From contig NZ_CP018906.1 of NCBI RefSeq assembly GCF_000785105.2, positions 62,001 to 126,000 of the forward strand: a stretch of 64,000 bases of DNA. Reading direction: 5' to 3'. The stretch is from Lentilactobacillus curieae. GTDB lineage: Bacteria > Bacillota > Bacilli > Lactobacillales > Lactobacillaceae. Below are positions 32,149-41,376 of this stretch, piece after piece. Position 1 is the stretch's first letter; each line of letters opens with the position of its first letter. The translations under genes were made by a program, and so were the position numbers. The notes under the pieces are model-generated. The model was given only the letters and a program-made list of their open reading frames with translations, had not been told where the DNA came from and did not search any database.

Positions 32149-34341
32149 TTAGCTTCCCTTCAAATTTACGGTTGGAACAAACCGACCGCGATTGTTTCGA
32201 TAAACATATCTTACCATACCAGAAATTTGCGAATTAATAACCTTCACCCGATTACAACGCAAGGTCTGCATCGTTTCATCGTTTGGATGATGATAACGAT
32301 TATTTCTTCCTGCAGAAATAAGCGCAATTCTAGGCTTAATCGTCCTAATAAAATCCGGAGCAGAAGACGTTTTACTTCCATGATGGCCAGCTTTTAATAC
32401 ATCGACTTTTAAGTTGGGATAGCGTTGCAAGACTTCAATCTCACCCGCCTGATCCAAATCACCAGTAAACAGCCATCTTTGATGGCCAATATTGCCAAAA
32501 ACAACCATTGAATCATGATTTTCACCTTTACCAGCAACAAACGGATGAAGAATTCTTAACCCACCAACCAGACAGTTTTGCTTATCTGAAACCGGAACTA
32601 ACTCAGTTGCAGTTCCAGCTTTCTTCAAACGTTTAATAAAGCTAGGATTCTGATTCATACCTATAGGAACCACTACTCTTTTTACCCGTAACTGCTTCAT
32701 GTAAGCTGGTAAATCCCCACAATGGTCAGCATCCTGATGGCTTAGCAAAATTTCATCAACCGTATTGATTCCAATACTCTTTAAATAATTAATTCCAATG
32801 CGTTCGGCACGATAAGTTTCACTCTGTCGTTGCCACGGTCGCTCACCGAAGTGCACCTTTCCACCCGTATCGATAAGAGTTACTCGGCGATTGAAAGGAC
32901 GTCTGATTAGGAAACTGTCTCCCTGACCAACATCAATCATCGTGACCTCACCATTCATTGGAAAATGAATCCAAATAAAAGTGCACAAGTACATACAAGA
33001 TAACCCAACCAACAGTAGTTTCCGACGTGAATTATGGACACTAAGAGTAACCCAGAAAGTAACGACCAGCAAGACAATCGTTATCCAGACTCCAGGTTTT
33101 CCAAATACAATCATTCCCGGTAATTCCCCACAAAAATTTAGTGAAGCAGTAAACACAGACACTATTCTTTCTGCAATAGATATCACAATTGGCAGGTCAC
33201 CAAAAACACTTGCAGCCAATACTAACGGGAAGATAATTACGGAAAATATTGGTAAAAATACCAGACTGGCAAGAATTGACAGGATATGCCACTGGTAAAA
33301 ATTTTCTAGCAAAATTGGTAGGGATATCATGTTTAACATAACTGTCTTAGAAAATAGTTTCCACTTAGCAGTGGCAATTATCCCTAGAGACAAGGAGTAA
33401 CTAAGTTGAACGCTAAGCAAATAGGTAGCTTCTGGCAGCCAAAACAGCTGTAAAATTAACGTGATACTCCAGGAGTCTAAACTCGATAGGTCACGGCCAA
33501 GTAGCACTGCAAATTGTCTTAATACTGCCATAATAACCGCCCTAAATAACCCAGGGCTACCACCAGCAAATTGAAAGTAAACCACTAAACAGATGATTTT
33601 TAATAATGCACTCGTTCGTTTTGGAAATTTAACCCCTGCTAATAGTCTTTCGACTAACCCCAGAAAAAATGCAACATGCATCCCCGAAACAGAAAAGACA
33701 TGCAATAGTCCTAGTTTTGAACTACCAGTCATTTCTTGATAAAAATCACTATCTCTGACACCAATTACCAATGCCTGGCAATAACGCTTTATGTTTGGTG
33801 GATAGTTTGCCGTTCTACATAGCAATCCCGTTCGCAATGCATGTGGCAGTTCATTGATCTGTATTTTTGCTGGTGCAGGGACAACAGTAAGGTTCGTAAC
33901 GTTAACTAGACTACTAATTCCCTGATGCCGATAGTACAGACCAGTATCAAACTCATTAACATTAGTTGCTGGTTTGAACTTTTCAAGCTTACCAACAACT
34001 GTAAGGAAAAGTGGCCCATTATTTCTTTGAATCATCAATTTTTGTGATTCTGAGCTTAACCTTGAAAAATACACCCTTTTCTTATTATCAAAATGTGAGT
34101 TGGCAACAAGGTTTATCTGCCCACCATTCAACTTTATCTCATCTGGAAAAATTCGGATTGTTTCGTGAATTTCGGAATTTACAGTCTGCATTTCTACCTG
34201 TTGTTTAAAAGTTAAGCAACGCCATGTAAATAGTGTTCCCACTATTAGCGCCACTATCCATAGAACATTAAAATTTAGTTTCCATACTCTTATCGCCCAG
34301 AAAATCAAGCCAATCACACCAACGAGAGGATGAAATTCCAA
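32149..34341 (-). CDS. comEC: DNA uptake channel ComEC/Rec2
   Basis: A 730-residue (or longer) membrane protein that forms the channel for single-stranded DNA uptake. The middle is the Competence domain (LGLLHVFSVSGMHVAFFLGL, FAGGSPGLFRAVIMAVL) with many membrane spans, and the C-terminus is a metallo-beta-lactamase domain (MIDVGQGDSFLI, LSHQDADHCGDL, HHGSKTSS). The start is unclear: TTG at 34341 has no ribosome binding site and lies in the middle of the first hydrophobic segment. The frame stays open to the end of comEB without an ATG. Confidence 0.9.
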   Translation of the reverse strand: MEFHPLVGVIGLIFWAIRVWKLNFNVLWIVALIVGTLFTWRCLTFKQQVEMQTVNSEIHETIRIFPDEIKLNGGQINLVANSHFDNKKRVYFSRLSSESQKLMIQRNNGPLFLTVVGKLEKFKPATNVNEFDTGLYYRHQGISSLVNVTNLTVVPAPAKIQINELPHALRTGLLCRTANYPPNIKRYCQALVIGVRDSDFYQEMTGSSKLGLLHVFSVSGMHVAFFLGLVERLLAGVKFPKRTSALLKIICLVVYFQFAGGSPGLFRAVIMAVLRQFAVLLGRDLSSLDSWSITLILQLFWLPEATYLLSVQLSYSLSLGIIATAKWKLFSKTVMLNMISLPILLENFYQWHILSILASLVFLPIFSVIIFPLVLAASVFGDLPIVISIAERIVSVFTASLNFCGELPGMIVFGKPGVWITIVLLVVTFWVTLSVHNSRRKLLLVGLSCMYLCTFIWIHFPMNGEVTMIDVGQGDSFLIRRPFNRRVTLIDTGGKVHFGERPWQRQSETYRAERIGINYLKSIGINTVDEILLSHQDADHCGDLPAYMKQLRVKRVVVPIGMNQNPSFIKRLKKAGTATELVPVSDKQNCLVGGLRILHPFVAGKGENHDSMVVFGNIGHQRWLFTGDLDQAGEIEVLQRYPNLKVDVLKAGHHGSKTSSAPDFIRTIKPRIALISAGRNNRYHHPNDETMQTLRCNRVKVINSQISGMVRYVYRNNRGRFVPTVNLKGS

Positions 34342-34394
34342 GGCGCTGAGGCAAACTAATAGAATTGCAATAAATATCCATAGTCTCTTAATTA

Positions 34395-34871
34395 TTAATC
34401 AGACAAATAGGAGTCAAACGGAATTTTGGTTAGGTCTTCATGAGTTAATTCAATTTTATTCAGCTCAATGTTTTTAAGTTTGATTAATTTTTGAGCATAC
34501 TCATCATTGTGGTAGTTACGTAGATAGTTAATCTTTTTTATTCCTGCTTGTAACAACATCTTAGTACATTGTAGGCAAGGAAAATCAGTGACGTAGACTT
34601 CTGCACCGTCAGTCCGCTCACCAAACTTTGCACATTGCAAAATTGCGTTCATCTCGGCGTGAATCGTTCTAACACAATGACCATCAACAAGGTAGCAGCC
34701 TTCATCGATACAGTGAGCATCACCTGCTACTGAACCGTTGTATCCTCCAGCAATAATCCGTTTATCTCGCACTAACACCGCGCCAACAGATAGACGCTCA
34801 CATGTACTCCGTGAAGCTAATAAAACTGCTTGGGTCATAAAATATTGATCCCATTTGATTCGGTTATCCAT
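34395..34871 (-). CDS. comEB: Competence protein ComEB, dCMP deaminase family
   Basis: A 158-residue zinc enzyme of the cytidine/deoxycytidylate deaminase family. HAE (71-73) and PCLQC (98-102) bind zinc and carry the catalytic glutamate; a further Cys/His cluster (DAHCIDEGC, GHC) is typical of dCMP deaminases. It makes dUMP from dCMP; a direct role in DNA uptake is not established. I start at the ATG at 34871 with GGAAGGTG upstream, since the GTG at 34880 overlaps that site. Confidence 0.93.
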   Translation of the reverse strand: MDNRIKWDQYFMTQAVLLASRSTCERLSVGAVLVRDKRIIAGGYNGSVAGDAHCIDEGCYLVDGHCVRTIHAEMNAILQCAKFGERTDGAEVYVTDFPCLQCTKMLLQAGIKKINYLRNYHNDEYAQKLIKLKNIELNKIELTHEDLTKIPFDSYLSD

Positions 34872-34917
34872 TCCGTTCACCTTCCAAGAAATTTATATCG
34901 CTTAAAATTATCTCACG

Positions 34918-35673
34918 TTATACGCAAATTGACGACTTTAAATTTGCAAATGTTTTATCGCCAAATCCGGGAACCTCTTTTAAATCTTCAATCTTCTTAA
35001 AATCTCCATGTTCTTTTCTGTATGCAATGATCTGATCCGCCTTTTTCTCACCGATTCCGGTGAGTTCTTGCAACTTAGTTTTGTCAGCAGTGTTCAAATT
35101 AATTTGGTTGCCCCCGGATTCGCTATCGGTGGTAGAACTGCCATCGTCATTCGCTGCAGTGACTTCCTCCGATTGGTTGGGATTTGCTGGTGCACCAGCT
35201 CCTGCCTTAAACTGATTTCCCTTGATTTCACCACGAATCGGAATGTAAACCACTTGCTGATCAGAAAGTCGTTGAGCTAAGTTAACTTGCTTCTTGTCCG
35301 CAGACTTGTTAAACCCACCTGCTAGATCAACTGCATCACAAATTCGCATATTGGGATTAACTTGATAAACGCCAGGATTTCGAACCGCTCCCTTTACGTC
35401 CACATAAATTTGTTTGTGACCGCCTGAAGACAAGTTGGTGGTTCGTTGTGAACTCGTCTCTGTTTTTTCATCAGCCGAGCTTGATTGTTCATTAGTTGAT
35501 AAATTGGTAGAACTGTCTGCTGAACCGACAATATCACTTTGCATTGAAGTTTCTGACTGAGTGTTACCATGAACTGCAAAAACCAATCCCAGCAGAAGAA
35601 TTGCACTGACTAAAGCAAGGCCGCCGATTGTTTGATACAAGTGATCTTCAATAAATTCCTTGATCCTATCCAT
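34918..35673 (-). CDS. comEA: DNA-binding competence protein ComEA
   Basis: A 251-residue membrane-anchored DNA receptor. One membrane span (about 16-35), then a Ser/Thr-rich linker, an SLBB domain (about 88-140: VYVDVKGAVRNPGVYQV-like), a second linker and a double helix-hairpin-helix region (INLNTADKTKLQELTGIGEKKADQI, LKEVPGFGDKTFANL). It binds incoming double-stranded DNA on the cell surface. The ATG at 35673 follows AAAGGGG by 8 nt. It starts the comEA-comEB-comEC-holA operon. Confidence 0.94.
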   Translation of the reverse strand: MDRIKEFIEDHLYQTIGGLALVSAILLLGLVFAVHGNTQSETSMQSDIVGSADSSTNLSTNEQSSSADEKTETSSQRTTNLSSGGHKQIYVDVKGAVRNPGVYQVNPNMRICDAVDLAGGFNKSADKKQVNLAQRLSDQQVVYIPIRGEIKGNQFKAGAGAPANPNQSEEVTAANDDGSSTTDSESGGNQINLNTADKTKLQELTGIGEKKADQIIAYRKEHGDFKKIEDLKEVPGFGDKTFANLKSSICV

Positions 35674-35704
35674 CACATTCACCCCTTTCTCAATCTTTAG
35701 ATAC

Positions 35705-35733
35705 GAAAAAAGAGCTGGAAAAATTCCAACTCT
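35705..35733 (-). terminator. Terminator of the ftsW-ylbG-rsmD-coaD-sepM operon
   Basis: On the minus strand AGAGTTGGAA and TTCCAGCTCT pair (one wobble) and a T run follows. It overlaps the last base pairs of the sepM gene region and the wobble makes it specific for this strand. Confidence 0.85.
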
Positions 35734-36769
35734 AATTATTTTTTAAATATGATATTGCTTGAGAAAAAGTAGAAATCGGTACGACTTTCATTTTAGGTGC
35801 ATACTTTTTAGCTGTTTGCTTCGCTACTTCATAGTTCGTTTTATGTCCAGGCTCCAACTTTAGGATTTCTTTTGAAGGCTTAACATAAGGGGCAAGGAAT
35901 ACTTTAGCACCAGCTCGTTTTGCTGTGATGATCTTCTTATCAATTCCGCCAATTTCACCAACATACCCATCTCCATTAATGGTTCCGGTACCCGCAACCT
36001 TATTGCCGTGCCGCAAATCTTGGTTAGTTAGCTGAGAATAGATTTGAAGTGAAAACATTAGGCCACCAGAGGGTCCCCCAACTTGGCCAGGATTAACCTT
36101 AATCGGGGTTTCAGTCTTAACCTTCACATCATCAGTTAAAGTAATCCCAATGCCAGGACGATTCTTGGCAATCTTAATCAGTTTTCTTGTAATCTTGTGG
36201 GTTCGCTTATTTCTAATAAACTGAACCGTTAGTTTTTGACCAACTTTTTGCTTCTTAACATAGTTAACAAAGCCATTAGAGGTCTTGAATGAGTGATTGT
36301 CTACCTTCGAGACTACGTCACCCACTTTTAACGCATCTTTAAATTTTGATTTTTTCGACACGTTTAACACATATATGCCCCGATATTTCCGAGTAACTTG
36401 CTTATGAGCATGCTTGTAGGCAGTGTAAATCGCCTCTCCAATTGAGCTTTGCATATAAAAATTTTGAACTTTATTATACTCAGTTTCATTTTGGCCAGAG
36501 GTTACTGCGTCATCAGATTCGATGGAGTAATGGGGTGCCAACTTTGCATAAAGGTAAGTGAAGGGGCGCGCCCTTGCGATTCCCACTGATGTCAATAGAA
36601 ACTGCCCTTTATGGTCGTCTGGATGGTTTTTAATAGAAACTACCTTACCAAGGTTAAATGCCTCTCCAGGCCCCTCTATGTATTGTGGCAGTGGTATGGT
36701 AATCCCTAAAATCACTAGAATCAATACCACCAAGCTGATTATAAATCGCTTTGAAGATGCTTTTTTCAT
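35732..36769 (-). CDS. SepM/YlbL-type PDZ and Lon-like serine protease
   Basis: A 345-residue membrane-anchored protease. One N-terminal membrane span (about 8-28), a PDZ domain (about 125-205: YVLNVSKKSKFKDALKVGDVV), and a Lon-like protease domain with catalytic serine in GGPSGGLMFSLQIY and lysine in the GGIDKKIITAKRAGA segment. In streptococci SepM trims competence pheromone; in B. subtilis YlbL acts on a cell-division inhibitor. The substrate here is unknown. It ends the ftsW-ylbG-rsmD-coaD operon. Confidence 0.9.
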   Translation of the reverse strand: MKKASSKRFIISLVVLILVILGITIPLPQYIEGPGEAFNLGKVVSIKNHPDDHKGQFLLTSVGIARARPFTYLYAKLAPHYSIESDDAVTSGQNETEYNKVQNFYMQSSIGEAIYTAYKHAHKQVTRKYRGIYVLNVSKKSKFKDALKVGDVVSKVDNHSFKTSNGFVNYVKKQKVGQKLTVQFIRNKRTHKITRKLIKIAKNRPGIGITLTDDVKVKTETPIKVNPGQVGGPSGGLMFSLQIYSQLTNQDLRHGNKVAGTGTINGDGYVGEIGGIDKKIITAKRAGAKVFLAPYVKPSKEILKLEPGHKTNYEVAKQTAKKYAPKMKVVPISTFSQAISYLKNN

Positions 36770-36785
36770 AAATGAAGAAACTTCC

Positions 36786-37265
36786 TTATTCGAATTTGGC
36801 CCGGAGAGCGGTCGCTACATTTTCCGGAACCATTTTGGTAATATCGCCATTGAATCTTGCAATTTCCTTGATCATCGTCGATGAAAGAGCCCGGTAGTTA
36901 GGACTTGTTGGCAAAAAGATAGTCTGGATGTTACTTGCTAGTTGCTCGTTCAAATCAGAAATTGAAATTTCACTATCAATATCGGCGCTTCCCCGGACAC
37001 CTCGGACCAAGAAATTAGCCTGATGCTTAATTGCAAAATTTACAGTCAATTCTTCAGATTTAGTGACGGAAACGTTGGTCAAGTCAGCTAATGCTCCCTT
37101 AACAATATCAACCCGTTCGTCGATTGTAAATAACGTGTGTTTGCTGGTATTAATGCTAACCACAACAAGCACTTTATCAAATAGCTTAGCTGCTCGCTTA
37201 ATTACGTCAACGTGACCTAGCGTAATTGGATCAAAACTGCCAGCGTAAACTGCGGTTTTTATCAT
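36786..37265 (-). CDS. coaD: Phosphopantetheine adenylyltransferase
   Basis: A 159-residue nucleotidyltransferase that makes dephospho-CoA from phosphopantetheine and ATP. The motif AGSFDPITLGHVD (8-20) is the HxGH type, and SPNYRALSSTMIKEIARFNGDI closes the active site. Length is normal. The start overlaps the end of rsmD by 4 nt. Confidence 0.97.
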   Translation of the reverse strand: MIKTAVYAGSFDPITLGHVDVIKRAAKLFDKVLVVVSINTSKHTLFTIDERVDIVKGALADLTNVSVTKSEELTVNFAIKHQANFLVRGVRGSADIDSEISISDLNEQLASNIQTIFLPTSPNYRALSSTMIKEIARFNGDITKMVPENVATALRAKFE

Positions 37266-37822
37266 TCGAGTTCTCCTTCGTATTTATAAATTACCAAATT
37301 AGTTAAACCATAGTTTTTCCGTTTTAGTTCATTAAATTCACGATAATTTGCTGGAAGTTCAACTGTATTATCTGTTTCAGCAATTACAACTGCGGCGTCA
37401 CTTAACAACTCTTTATCTATTAATTGATCTAAAACCTGCATGATTTTTTGCTGCTTATAGGGAGGATCGATGAAGACCATATCAAACTTAGTGTTTTTAG
37501 CGGCAAGGTCATCCAAGATGCTAAATGAATTGCCCCTAATAACGTCAAAACTGTCATCGTGTAACTTAGCTAAATTTTCGTTGATGGTATCAATCGCTTG
37601 TCGAGAACGATCAATCAACACGGCACGATCCATTCCCCTGGATACTGCCTCCATCCCTACCGCACCCGAACCGGCAAACATGTCTAGGAACACCCCACCA
37701 TCAAAGTAAGGGCCAGTCATGCTGAAGATTGCTTCTTTTAATTTATCGGTAGTTGGTCTGGTTTTATCACCTTTAACAGGGTTAAGTCTGATTCCACCAT
37801 ACTTACCAGAAATAATTCTCAT
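37262..37822 (-). CDS. rsmD: 16S rRNA (guanine(966)-N2)-methyltransferase
   Basis: A 186-residue SAM-dependent enzyme that methylates G966 of 16S rRNA. The SAM loop DMFAGSGAVG is at 47-56 and the catalytic DPPY at 119-122; the start MRIISGKYGGIRL and TRPTTDKLKEAIF are family hallmarks. It overlaps both ylbG (4 nt) and coaD (4 nt), so this is a tightly packed operon. Confidence 0.96.
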   Translation of the reverse strand: MRIISGKYGGIRLNPVKGDKTRPTTDKLKEAIFSMTGPYFDGGVFLDMFAGSGAVGMEAVSRGMDRAVLIDRSRQAIDTINENLAKLHDDSFDVIRGNSFSILDDLAAKNTKFDMVFIDPPYKQQKIMQVLDQLIDKELLSDAAVVIAETDNTVELPANYREFNELKRKNYGLTNLVIYKYEGELE

Positions 37823-38100
37823 TCTTCTGAATCATCCTCTATTTCAGTTTTCCCAGAAAGTGATTTTAATGCATTATCACGCAATTCCACCTGGCGTGAT
37901 TCAATCACTTCTTTAACAAAATGCTTTGCATTTAGTTTTGCTACTACTTCATCTTTATCTGCCACATCAACGTACAACAAAGCATACCGCAACCTTTTTG
38001 AAAAATAAACCACTTTTCCAAACGAGTTTAAGCTTCTAACTTGCCTAGGTGAATGGAGATATACAATTAATTCAACTCTACTTGCTAATGAAAAATTCAA
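37819..38100 (-). CDS. YlbG family protein (DUF2129)
   Basis: A 93-residue cytoplasmic protein of unknown function. The core VELIVYLHSPRQVRSLNSFGKVVYFSKRLRYALLYVD matches the YlbG/DUF2129 family, which sits next to rsmD-coaD in most Firmicutes. The tail (EIEDDSEE) is acidic. The start is TTG with AGGAGG 7 nt upstream. The stop overlaps the rsmD start by 4 nt. Confidence 0.88.
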   Translation of the reverse strand: MNFSLASRVELIVYLHSPRQVRSLNSFGKVVYFSKRLRYALLYVDVADKDEVVAKLNAKHFVKEVIESRQVELRDNALKSLSGKTEIEDDSEE

Positions 38101-38119
38101 AGCACAACCTCCTAATTCA

Positions 38120-39286
38120 TCACTTGTTTTCTGCTAGCCGTGTTTGGCGTTGCCGCGCACTAATATTTAATACAATACCGATACAAAACGATAGGGTTAA
38201 GATACTTGACCCACCGTAACTAATAAACGGGAAAGTCACTCCAGTGATGGGTAAAGCCCCAACGACTCCACCAATATTGAACAATGTTTGCACAGTTAAA
38301 TAGGCAGCGACTCCATAGCATATCAAACTCTGGAAAGTATCATCACTCCTGATTCCAATTAAAACTGTCCTAGCAACAATCAAGGTAAGCAATCCCATAA
38401 TTGCAAGAGCAGTGATCACCCCAAGTTCTTCAGTCAATACTGACATAATGAAATCCGTGTTTGGTTCTGGTAAGTAACCAGTCTTTTGAATACTGTTACC
38501 CAGTCCAACCCCTAAAAGGCCGCCATTACTAATTGCATAATACGAATTAACAAGTTGTTGCCCCGCTCCTTGAGCGTGGCTAAAGGGATCTGTGAAGGCC
38601 ACGATTCGTTGTATCTGGTACGAATGCTCTGCCAAACTAGTATGTGAAAGTGGAATCAACACAAATCTGACCCCAACAATAATTAACGCAATCAATCCTC
38701 CAAGAGAAATCATTGCCCGTTTAAATGGCATTCCACTAGTAATCAAGAGGATAAAGAAAATAATGAAGTTAATCGCTGCCCCCCCTGAGTCCGGTTGTAG
38801 CAGAATCAAAAGAATGATTATGCCAATTCTAATGAAGGTTCCTCTCATGGTTGCAAGCCAATCAACAAAACTGCCAGTCAACTCATCTTGATGAGTGTCA
38901 ATCGTATTTGCCACCCTAATTATCAAGAAGAACTTAACAAATTCAGCAGGTTGAATGTTAATTGGTCCTAATCTAATCCACCCAGCTGCACCATTGATAG
39001 TTGTTCCAACTAAAAGTAAGCCTAACAAAACTAACATAAATAAAATTTCAATAGTCGACAACAGCTTTTTATTTTTTAATTTGTTGATATTTACCGCAAT
39101 CATGGTAACCACAATCACCAAACTAATCCCCACAAACAAACTTTGTTTGATCAGGTAACTTAGTGGTGAGCCACCATTTTGCGCCCCGATATTTGCACTC
39201 GCTGAATATACCATAATGATTCCCACCGCACACATAATTACATATGGTAAGAAAATATAGTAATCTAAGTTTTTTAAACGATTCAT
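38120..39286 (-). CDS. ftsW: Cell-division peptidoglycan polymerase FtsW (SEDS family)
   Basis: A 388-residue membrane protein with about ten spans. SEDS hallmarks are visible: VYSASANIG, NGAAGWIRLGPINIQPAEFVKFFLI, LLQPDSGGA, and near the end FISYGGSSILTLSFCIGIVLNI. SEDS proteins polymerise peptidoglycan glycan strands from lipid II. The place next to typA and ylbG supports FtsW, but RodA cannot be excluded by sequence alone. I prefer the ATG at 39286 (GGGAA upstream) to the GTG at 39301. Confidence 0.88.
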   Translation of the reverse strand: MNRLKNLDYYIFLPYVIMCAVGIIMVYSASANIGAQNGGSPLSYLIKQSLFVGISLVIVVTMIAVNINKLKNKKLLSTIEILFMLVLLGLLLVGTTINGAAGWIRLGPINIQPAEFVKFFLIIRVANTIDTHQDELTGSFVDWLATMRGTFIRIGIIILLILLQPDSGGAAINFIIFFILLITSGMPFKRAMISLGGLIALIIVGVRFVLIPLSHTSLAEHSYQIQRIVAFTDPFSHAQGAGQQLVNSYYAISNGGLLGVGLGNSIQKTGYLPEPNTDFIMSVLTEELGVITALAIMGLLTLIVARTVLIGIRSDDTFQSLICYGVAAYLTVQTLFNIGGVVGALPITGVTFPFISYGGSSILTLSFCIGIVLNISARQRQTRLAENK

Positions 39287-39332
39287 ATTCTGTTCCCACA
39301 CCTAGCCTATTTATTCAATCTCAATACGAACA

Positions 39333-39338
39333 ATTATA
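39333..39338 (-). promoter_or_regulatory. Candidate extended -10 promoter of the ftsW operon
   Basis: The minus strand reads TGATATAAT, a perfect TATAAT with TG extension, about 45 nt before ftsW. No good -35 is seen at the right distance. Confidence 0.4.
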
Positions 39339-39390
39339 TCATATACCACTTATAGCAATTTCTAAACTTATGATAATCCAGGGAATTATG

Positions 39391-39425
39391 TAAAAAAATG
39401 CCGCCGACAAATTGTCAGCGGCATT
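39391..39425 (-). terminator. Terminator of typA
   Basis: AATGCCGC(C)GACAA and TTGTC(A)GCGGCATT form a 14-bp stem with one wobble on the minus strand, followed by seven T. Confidence 0.9.
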
Positions 39426-39450
39426 TTATTTTTAATCATAAATCAAATGA

Positions 39451-41286
39451 TTATTGATGTTTTCTACGCTTTGCAGCCTTCTCACGTTCGTTGGTGTTCA
39501 ATAAACGCTTACGTAAACGAACAAAGTTAGGTGTAATTTCACACAATTCATCCTCGTTGATGAATTCAAGTGATTCTTCAAGTGATAAATGAGTTGGTGT
39601 CTTGATTCTAGCCATATCATCTGAACCAGCGGCACGAACGTTAGTTAAGTTCTTACCTTTAGTGATGTTTACGGTAATATCGTTTTCACGGTTATTTTGG
39701 CCAACAACCATTCCTTCGTATACTTCAGTACCTGGATCGATAAGTAAAGTACCACGGCTTTCAATACCCATCATTGCGTAAGTTGTTGCCTTACCTGAGT
39801 TCATTGAAACCAAAGTACCCTTTTGACGACCTGGGTTCCAGTTCTTAATAACTGGCATATACTTTTCGAAAGTATGGTTCATGATTCCGTATCCACGTGT
39901 AAGTGAGAGGAATTCAGTTGAGTATCCGATCAAACCTCTAGAAGGTGCAAGGAATGTCAAACGAGTTTGGCCATTACCAACACTTTCCATGTTTTGCATT
40001 TCTGCTTTACGTTGTGAAAGAGTATCAATGATTGAACCAGAATATTCTTCTGGAGTATCGATTTGAACTGATTCAAAAGGTTCGCTAAGAACATTATCAA
40101 TCGTCTTGTAGATAACTTCTGGACGTGATGCTTGTAGTTCATATCCTTCACGACGAAGGTTTTCAATCAAAATTGAAAGGTGAAGTTCACCACGACCTGA
40201 AACGGTCCAAGCACCTGGATTGTCAGTATCTTCAACTCTAAGTGAAACATCAGTATGCAACTCACGTTTCAAACGATCTTCCAATTGACGAGCAGTAACA
40301 AACTTACCATCTTGACCTGCAAATGGTGATGTATTAGTACCAAATGTCATTTGTAGAGTTGGTTCGTCAATTCTAAGCACTGGCAATTCTTCTGGATGAG
40401 CTGGGTCAGTTACAGTTTCACCAACACTGATTTCATCCATTCCTGAAACGGCGATTAAGTCACCAGCTTTTGCTTCGTCAATGTCAAGACGCTTGAGACC
40501 AAAGAATCCCATAAGCTTAGTAACGCGGAAGTTTTGTGTAGTACCGTCAAGCTTCATAACAGTAACACTATCGCCAACCTTGATCTTTCCACGGAATACA
40601 CGACCAATACCAACACGGCCAACGAAATCGTTGTAATCCAATAAAGCAACTTGGAATTGAAGTGGTTCGTCAGAGTTGTCAATTGGAGCTGGAATATCCT
40701 TAACAATAGTGTCAAAGATTGGCTTCATTGTGTGTTCTTGGGTGCTAAGATCTGAATCATAACTTGATGTACCATTCATTGCTGAAGCGTAAATAACTGG
40801 GAAATCCAATTGTTCTTCGTCAGCACCAAGTTCGATAAATAGATCAAGAACTTCATCCACTACTTCTTCAGGGCGAGCACCCTCACGGTCGATCTTGTTA
40901 ATAACAACGACTGGTGTCAAATGTTGTTCAAGAGCTTTTTTAAGCACAAAACGAGTTTGTGGCATAGTACCTTCAAAAGCATCAACAACTAGCAATACAC
41001 CATCAACCATTCGCATGATACGCTCTACTTCACCACCGAAGTCAGCATGTCCTGGTGTGTCCAAGATATTGATTTGCTTACCGTTGTAACGAACAGCGGT
41101 GTTCTTTGAAAGGATAGTGATTCCACGTTCCTTTTCAATATCATTAGTATCCATGGCACGGTCTTCAATTTGAACGTGTTCTTCTAGTGTATCTGATTGT
41201 TTAAGTAATTCGTTAACTAAAGTTGTCTTACCGTGGTCAACGTGGGCAATAATTGCAATGTTACGAATATCGTCTCTTGTTTTCAA
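39451..41286 (-). CDS. typA: Ribosome-associated GTPase TypA/BipA
   Basis: A 611-residue translational GTPase that acts on the ribosome under stress and in assembly. AHVDHGKTT, the [15 protein letters not shown] segment and NKID are present, followed by EF-G-like domains and the TypA-specific C-terminus ([23 protein letters not shown]). I start at TTG 41286, because AAGGGGAGC lies 8 nt upstream and the protein then begins like its relatives ([19 protein letters not shown]). Confidence 0.96.
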   Translation of the reverse strand: MKTRDDIRNIAIIAHVDHGKTTLVNELLKQSDTLEEHVQIEDRAMDTNDIEKERGITILSKNTAVRYNGKQINILDTPGHADFGGEVERIMRMVDGVLLVVDAFEGTMPQTRFVLKKALEQHLTPVVVINKIDREGARPEEVVDEVLDLFIELGADEEQLDFPVIYASAMNGTSSYDSDLSTQEHTMKPIFDTIVKDIPAPIDNSDEPLQFQVALLDYNDFVGRVGIGRVFRGKIKVGDSVTVMKLDGTTQNFRVTKLMGFFGLKRLDIDEAKAGDLIAVSGMDEISVGETVTDPAHPEELPVLRIDEPTLQMTFGTNTSPFAGQDGKFVTARQLEDRLKRELHTDVSLRVEDTDNPGAWTVSGRGELHLSILIENLRREGYELQASRPEVIYKTIDNVLSEPFESVQIDTPEEYSGSIIDTLSQRKAEMQNMESVGNGQTRLTFLAPSRGLIGYSTEFLSLTRGYGIMNHTFEKYMPVIKNWNPGRQKGTLVSMNSGKATTYAMMGIESRGTLLIDPGTEVYEGMVVGQNNRENDITVNITKGKNLTNVRAAGSDDMARIKTPTHLSLEESLEFINEDELCEITPNFVRLRKRLLNTNEREKAAKRRKHQ

Positions 41287-41346
41287 GTTCGGTTGCTCCC
41301 CTTCGTTTGTAAAATCAATAAGTTCATTTTCAACAAATATTAGCAT

Positions 41347-41372
41347 AAAAAAACTGTGACAATCGTCACAGT
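41347..41372 (-). terminator. Terminator of the inositol-monophosphatase-like gene
   Basis: ACTGTGAC and GTCACAGT pair (8 bp, loop AATC), followed by seven T on the minus strand. Confidence 0.9.
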
Positions 41373-41376
41373 ATGA

